Origin: Glandiceps talaboti
Lineage: Eukaryota; Hemichordata; Enteropneusta; Spengelidae
Length of the DNA: 64,000 nucleotides
Direction: 5' to 3'
Assembly: GCF_964340395.1 (NCBI RefSeq)
Contig: NC_135566.1
Location: forward strand, 3,857,001 to 3,921,000
The position numbers and the translations under genes are program-made. The first letter of the stretch is position 1. Each line of letters opens with the position of its first letter. Shown here one piece after another: positions 25,186 to 64,000 of this stretch. The notes under the pieces were generated by a model that was not told the DNA's origin, searched no databases, and saw only the letters and a list, made by a program, of their open reading frames with translations.

Positions 25186-25350
25186 AGACTGACATTATGC
25201 AAATTGTGAATATTACATTAATGCTATTCATGCTAACAGAGTTGATGAAATAACCATTTGAACATAGACACAGGGCGCCAAAATTTAAGGTATGCGTTTG
25301 AAATGTGCACGTGGTATTCATTTCAGTTAGATAACATGTCGCATGAAACT

Positions 25351-25430
25351 ATTCATTTCATCTTGCTATCTTAAAATGTAACGCACGCAGGTTTTATATT
25401 GGTTTCTGCGTGGTTGCATCAAATATTAAA
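25351..25430. repeat. Dispersed repeat, copy at 25 kb
   Basis: The stretch containing tcttgctatcttaaa and ttggtttctgcgtggttg recurs in the same order and orientation at 47099-47172, in an FMO intron, with many substitutions. The family is unidentified. Confidence 0.6.
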
Positions 25431-25454
25431 TATAGCCAGACTGATGAACACTAA

Positions 25455-25460
25455 AATAAA
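25455..25460 (+). terminator. Candidate polyadenylation signal of the receptor gene
   Basis: AATAAA lies 270 bp after the receptor stop codon, in AT-rich sequence. It lies just beyond a stretch that is repeated at 47099-47172. Other AATAAA copies occur nearby (about 25854), so the choice is tentative. Confidence 0.4.
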
Positions 25461-26253
25461 ACGCAGTATCAACACTACATATGTTACTTATAACTATTTT
25501 GTTTCTTTTGATTCTAGTAGAGAAAAGGGTATAACATTAATTGTACGCTATTTTCCTGAGATTTTAGATTAAGTTTTTATACCTTTATTAAATGTTTCGT
25601 GAACTTTCGCTACAAGCAAGATAATACCAGTCATAAATAATATACCTTGCCGTCCTGCTAGCGCTTAGGATATTGGTCGGGTCAAAGGTCGTTGCTACCA
25701 ATCAATTGTCCACCGTACCTTTATATAAATCATGTCATTTTCTATGCAAGATGTTGTGAATAACGGGTAGTTTTTCTTGTTCCGTTCCAAGGACAGTTTT
25801 GAGGAGATTGAATTTGTGTAATGTATAGATGGATATTTAGATCAGTTTGAAAATAAATAACACATAATTTATGGAAGCTCATGTCCAAACGTTCACAAAT
25901 TTGCACCAAGACATATTAGTAGTTCACCAAAGTTTTCGCCTGGTATCTGCCCCTCCCTCATCGATTAGTGGGTTGGGCCATGTATGCATATATATACTTT
26001 AATATATTCAATCTCTGCATGCAGGTGTTGACAAACACATTTATGTCATTACTATGTCTTATCAGTTTATGGTAATTGTGTTTGATGAGTGTGTAGACGT
26101 TGTCATTCACACATTTTAGTTAACGCATTGGTGGTTATTTTTACAAGCCCCTCCTTAAGATGAATATGCATGAAAATTTAGCTATTGTCCTCTGTTTGTG
26201 CTTGTCGCTAATACGGTTCTCTGATTGGCAGTTATTTATATCCTGATGACATT

Positions 26254-26336
26254 TGCTAGACCTCGGATGTTCCATCCTCGATAGCGATGTTCGGACGTGT
26301 GTCGTATTCTATCGGAAGAACATCCGAGGTCTAGCA
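26254..26336. mobile_element. Small palindromic element with 18-bp perfect terminal inverted repeats (copy 1)
   Basis: Left arm TGCTAGACCTCGGATGTT (26254-26271) is the exact reverse complement of 26319-26336. The internal sequence, including cctcgatagcg and gtgtcgtat, recurs inverted at 34243-34312. This is consistent with a tiny MITE-like or snap-back element. No clear target-site duplication is seen. Confidence 0.65.
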
Positions 26337-27044
26337 GATAGACTAGTGCTATTTAAATTGTTCAGTCATACTTCGATCACTTGTGTAAACATTCGCCGTC
26401 TAGCTTACAGTAAAAAGGTCCTCCTAAAATTAAACAAAAACATATTTAAATCTTCGTACATATGCCTCCAGTTCCCTGTGGTTTAAGTTAACTTTTAGAA
26501 TGAAGAAGTGATCTTTGAGAGGTACAAGTGTTTTTATTATCGCTAATCTGAGCGTTGGTCATAATTTCAATTATTTTTGCTACAAGTCTTGTTGGGTTGG
26601 GGTTCAGTCGATATTTTAATAATCAAGGCAGACAATGTCAAAAAATCGTGCTAATATTAATATTTGCATTAAAAATTTAAATACATAATTAAGATGTTTT
26701 TTTTTACAAATTAGATGGCGTGAAACACTCATCCTGACAAAATGACGGGGGGGGGGGGGTAAAATCCAATACAAATTACTATGATTTGCGGTACCATTGA
26801 AATTACAAGTCTTACTTTCTGAATTAAAAAATGTTGTTGACCGTAAGTGCACCGATATGATTTTCAAATTTGACAAGTTCGTATGATCAGCTGCGTCTTT
26901 ATTTATTTTATTTTTTCGAGGGGGTGAGGGGTGATGGTGAAAGATTCTAAACTCAGCGATACGTTAGACTACCTCAATATTTCGAAATGTTGGTTTCATC
27001 AAGATTCATTTTATATTCAATAAATGACGTACAGATGTACACTG

Positions 27045-27052
27045 TGACGTCA
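27045..27052 (+). promoter_or_regulatory. CRE-like octamer upstream of TRP gene 1
   Basis: The palindrome TGACGTCA (CREB/ATF consensus) lies 333 bp before the TRP gene 1 start codon. It sits within an imperfect ~30-bp duplication containing gtcagcattct. TRP gene 2 has the same octamer upstream. The same octamer also occurs in coding exons (1164, 28227, 48132), so chance is possible. Confidence 0.35.
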
Positions 27053-27384
27053 GCATTCTGCTGGTACTCTACTAGTGTGTGATGTCAGCATTCTACTGGT
27101 AACACGGCACAGTTTGACAACGCAGGATTTCCAGGTAGTTTTTCTTTGCTTGACCTTGTAAACTTATCACAAGAAGGACATTCTTGTCATTTATGCTGGT
27201 TGTTGTTGTTTAGATTGTTATTACGGTTGTCATGGTAGTAAACAGTTGAGTGACATGAAATAGGAGTATGAATTGTTGCAACGTCATTTTATTTCTGTCT
27301 CTCACAAAAGAAACAAGCTTTCGTCTAAGTTTTAGTCATGACAACGTGTGCTCGATTTTGACATCTGCCAATATTTAGAATATC

Positions 27385-43773
<16,389 letters not shown>

Positions 43774-44930
43774 ATCTGTCAGAGGTCTTCCAAAGTGTTA
43801 AACTTTAATACCGTTGAGGGCCCATAAGCACAGAAGAACCTACTATCTAAAAACACTCTCAAAGGGACACATTTCATGTGTACATCAACTAATTCTTGGT
43901 TATCCATCGACTTCAGAGGATTCTGGGTAACCGATACAAACATTTATATAAAATAGGGGAGAGAGGATATTTTGACCCTTCACTGCCAAAACCATAGACA
44001 CTTTGTGTCTCAAAATGTTTGAAAGTGACCAGCTCGAAACCAAATCTCTGCGCATGCGGTGTCGTAATTAGTTCGGAGGGAGTTCCTTGTAGCGTATTTT
44101 TAATTTATCAACTTACTGGCTTGTGTTGTTGTTTGTTTTCGTTTTATGTTATATTTAACGGATTTTATTTTATATACACAGAATTGCATACACACTTTGA
44201 CAAAAAGAAATGACTAAACTGGCTGGCAATAATATATTTATTAATGATCAGAATTCTTTTTAAAGTACAAACCCGAAGCTCACATTACATTGTATTGCAT
44301 CTTTAGTAGTTGTCATTCCTTTGCTAATAACACAGTCAGCCATTGATTACAAATATATTTGACCATATTATGAAAAAGGTAATATTATAAATTATATATA
44401 TTATAAAATAGTTTAGCCAACAAATATTAAACAAGCAAGACGTGACTAAGTTATAGTAGATCATAAAAGTGGAGTTCAAAACACGCAAAGAATTCTTGTA
44501 TCATAACAATCTTAGATTTCATTGTTTATGATGCTTTTAGGGCTTGTGACGCCACGGTGTGTTAAAGGGGAACACCACTTCAGAAAATAAAGGTACTTTC
44601 ATAAAATATGGGTTCTGGAGAGTCCTTTCATGATTTTACATAACCTACAATTACTTGCGACTTCAGAAAAGCATCAAGTTGATCTTGTACCTTTATAAGG
44701 TATCTCATGTTCTATGAACGACGAAGTAATACGTCCTCCAAAAGTAGGACGAAACGTGTCTACTCGCAAAGTAGCACTTTCTAATATTGTTAAGAATAGC
44801 AGCGTTAAAGTCCGTACATTTAGATAACCTACTATGTTATTGACATTGTTATAATATGTCCTAACACTGGTAACCATGTAATACATGTATGTTTATCACA
44901 CCTACGTATACATTTCCAAGCGTTATTTGG
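43774..44930. other. Convergent intergenic region, TRP gene 1 / FMO
   Basis: Both genes end here, tail to tail. It holds the 3' flanks, AT-rich DNA and a copy of the AAAGGGGAAC inverted-repeat element family at 44565-44695. An AATAAA at 44586-44591 lies within that element. No further gene is seen. Confidence 0.55.
44565..44695 (+). mobile_element. AAAGGGGAAC family short element, copy 2
   Basis: Begins TTAAAGGGGAACACCACTTC, similar to the end of the element at 14344. The body (cctacaattacttgcgacttcagaaaa) matches the reverse complement of 59572-59654 closely. The right end is unclear. Confidence 0.6.
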
Positions 44931-50730
<5,800 letters not shown>

Positions 50731-51102
50731 GCAGTGGTTTAAGGACGTACACTTATATCACACACGCAGATTAGACAACGTCTGGCGGTACTGACCTTCG
50801 ATATGTAAATATTTTATGTATTTAGGTTACAACATCTCTCGTTAGGCTGGGATCAGAATTTACGGCGCGGGGGGGGGAGAAATTGCGGGGGGGGGGGGGG
50901 CATGAAAAAAATGTGGGTTCAAAGGGGGGACTATGAAAATTCTGAGGGTCTGAAATTGGCCCCGAATAGTTGGTCATGATTTGAACCAAATTAAACCTCA
51001 GGATCAATCGTTTACAGAGCAAATTTAAAAATATGTCGCGGCTTCGCTGCAATTACTTCTACAACCTATATTCAGTGATGACAGTCATGCGAATGCCTTT
51101 TA

Positions 51103-51336
<234 letters not shown>

Positions 51337-51535
51337 TTTTTAACTTTCAAACCTCAGGAGGAGGCGTTTACCGTGTACATTTAAAAATTGTTCACTTCAT
51401 TTACCTCCCATACATTTAATTATGAGGCAGACAATAGCCAAGCGAATGTGTGTGTGTCTGCCAAAATATCTCTGTATTAGTTAAAGTGTAGGTAATATAG
51501 TCATGCAGTTGTATGCGTTCACCAGACTATGTATG

Positions 51536-51536
51536 T

Positions 51537-51577
<41 letters not shown>

Positions 51578-51589
51578 CCAACCAACCAA

Positions 51590-51624
<35 letters not shown>

Positions 51625-51636
51625 TTCATTCATTCA
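51536..51636 (+). repeat. (CAAT)n-(CCAA)n-(CCAG)n microsatellite
   Basis: Three related tetranucleotide blocks in succession. Confidence 0.95.
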
Positions 51637-51840
51637 AAATAAGAATGAAAACCCCAGTCCAGAGACTTGAGCAAGTTTAATTTTGCATCAACGACGGGCA
51701 CACTACGAGTTTGGCTTTTCACCAAAAGATACTTAGGTAGCATGACACATTACATAGATAATTGACTGGAGACAATGGAAAGTTTAACAGTGGCACATAC
51801 AAATACAGAGAGTGAAAGCCAGCAACGTTACTATTGTGAG

Positions 51841-51848
51841 TGACGTCA
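51841..51848 (+). promoter_or_regulatory. CRE-like octamer upstream of TRP gene 2
   Basis: TGACGTCA lies 407 bp before the TRP gene 2 start codon. A half-site (gtgacgtgg) follows at about 51966. It parallels the octamer upstream of TRP gene 1. Confidence 0.35.
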
Positions 51849-52254
51849 CAAAGTGGACGACCTGTATGTGTACGCCACAGTCGATATTATCGACCGAAGA
51901 ACAGGTATTCGCGCTTATAGATCGTCATAACAAAGTTACCTCGACAGAGTGGTTGATACTAGAGACGTGACGTGGAAATTGTTTTTGTGTACGTGGATTC
52001 ATTGGTATTATCGCAGCCAGTCTCTGTTAGTATCGTAGAGTGTACTTTTTACTGGACTACTCACAGTACTTCTACATGTCCGTGTATACATAGAGAGAGA
52101 GACTGAGTGCAAACAAACATGTATGCACGTATTAGCTAATACCCCCAGTTACATTGGGAGGGAAGTCGCCGTGGTGGACGATTATTACTACATTTATTGT
52201 TCAAATTTGAATCTGGATCTAATAGTCATAACCGCAACGGCCATTTGACGCACG

Positions 52255-63272
<11,018 letters not shown>

Positions 63273-64000
63273 ACAGTAACTAGGAACGCTCGAAAAGTCT
63301 TTGTTTCTGTGCAGAAGTTTACGTATTTTGCGACATATTTCTTCCATCGAGTGAACGATGGCGTCATCATTGCAAATAAGCCAATGTCGTATCATGGTTG
63401 GCAACAAATAGAACCACTTATATCAGGGCATGCGTATCAGGTGGCCATTAAACTTTAAGATATTATCATTATTGACTCAGTGATTTTCAATGTACTTTGA
63501 TTGTGGAAATGGTTACATTTTTAAACGCTTGATTCATTTATTTATGTAATATGTGTGTAGTTGAATGTCTTATTTTATTGATACTAATACTCTTGCTGCT
63601 CCGAAGAATAGTTGATTTCTGCCAATCACATTTGAAAGTTAATAAAAGACCAACTTTAATACGAATGATCTTCCCAGACTGGTAAAATGATTGACATTGT
63701 TGTAAAAAAAAGAATCTCGATTGGAAACCAACCAACCAGCCAGCCAGCCAGCCAGCCAACCAACCAACAAACCAACCAATTAAATTGTGATTACTGTAAA
63801 TCTGTAATAGGTTGTTTTTATTCATCATCTGTTGTCAATACACAACTCTGATATTTACTGTCAGATCATTTCCTCACTTGGTTTCCTAGACTACATACAC
63901 TCACATAGTAAACAACATTGGCATCACACACACAAACAACACAAAGTGTCCACGTGTTTAAAGTTGTATTGTGTAGATTTCAGTAGAGCAACGGACAGCA
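63273..64000. other. 3' flank of TRP gene 2
   Basis: Holds the candidate poly(A) signal and a (CCAA)n/(CCAG)n microsatellite at 63725-63779. No further gene starts before the window ends. Confidence 0.5.
63641..63646 (+). terminator. Candidate polyadenylation signal of TRP gene 2
   Basis: AATAAA lies 369 bp after the stop codon. It is the first clear copy downstream. Confidence 0.5.

Larger units (their letters stand above)
25186..27384. other. Intergenic region between receptor and TRP gene 1
   Basis: No convincing coding segment is seen in 2.2 kb. It holds the receptor 3' flank, a repeat shared with 47 kb, a palindromic element at 26254-26336, a G13 run near 26747-26759, and the putative promoter side of TRP gene 1 with a CRE-like octamer at 27045-27052. 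Confidence 0.6.

Noticed and set aside
26243-26260. CTGATGA near the palindromic element as a ribozyme
   Set aside because: No CGAAA partner with a stem II lies within reach.

Overview
The window is nuclear DNA from an intron-rich, AT-rich invertebrate animal genome. Mosaic CUB/C-type-lectin/LDLa receptor genes, expanded TRP channels, a replication-type histone gene and abundant microsatellites suggest a marine invertebrate bilaterian. A non-vertebrate deuterostome such as a hemichordate is my guess; the species cannot be fixed from sequence alone. I rebuilt genes by joining open reading segments at splice sites with matching phase. Four multi-exon models and one single-exon gene close in frame.

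Layout. (1) 1-25185, plus strand: the 3' part of a giant LGR/GRL101-like receptor in 37 recognisable exons (about 3,160 codons; the 5' end lies outside the window). Its extracellular part carries 7 CUB, 4 C-type lectin, 1 calcium-binding EGF and 7 LDLa modules, then an LRR N-cap and 7 LRRs. These are followed by a rhodopsin-type seven-helix domain, a truncated kinase-like segment with lost catalytic residues, and a ~590-residue acidic tail. (2) 25186-27384: intergenic, with repeats. (3) 27385-43773, plus: a 16-exon TRPC/TRPN-like channel (1,604 aa) with an acidic N-terminus and about 12 ankyrin repeats. One of its introns contains a complete histone H4 gene on the minus strand (34847-35158). 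(4) 44931-50730, minus: a 7-exon flavin-containing monooxygenase (509 aa). (5) 52255-63272, plus: a second, shorter TRP channel (13 exons, 1,180 aa). It is a tandem paralogue of the first, sharing intron positions, phases and several exact exon lengths.

The most notable non-coding feature is a hammerhead ribozyme motif, probably type I with a tiny stem III, at 55712-55770. It lies on the sense strand of a 391-bp intron of the second TRP gene, embedded in (AT)n repeats. Other items are the GPCR-pseudokinase fusion, two probable GC-AG introns, several small inverted-repeat element families, and long (GA/CT)n tracts in introns.

The receptor would act at the cell surface and the two TRP proteins are predicted cation channels. 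The FMO and the H4 gene look functionally unrelated to their hosts. All gene models are inferred from sequence; no transcript evidence was available.
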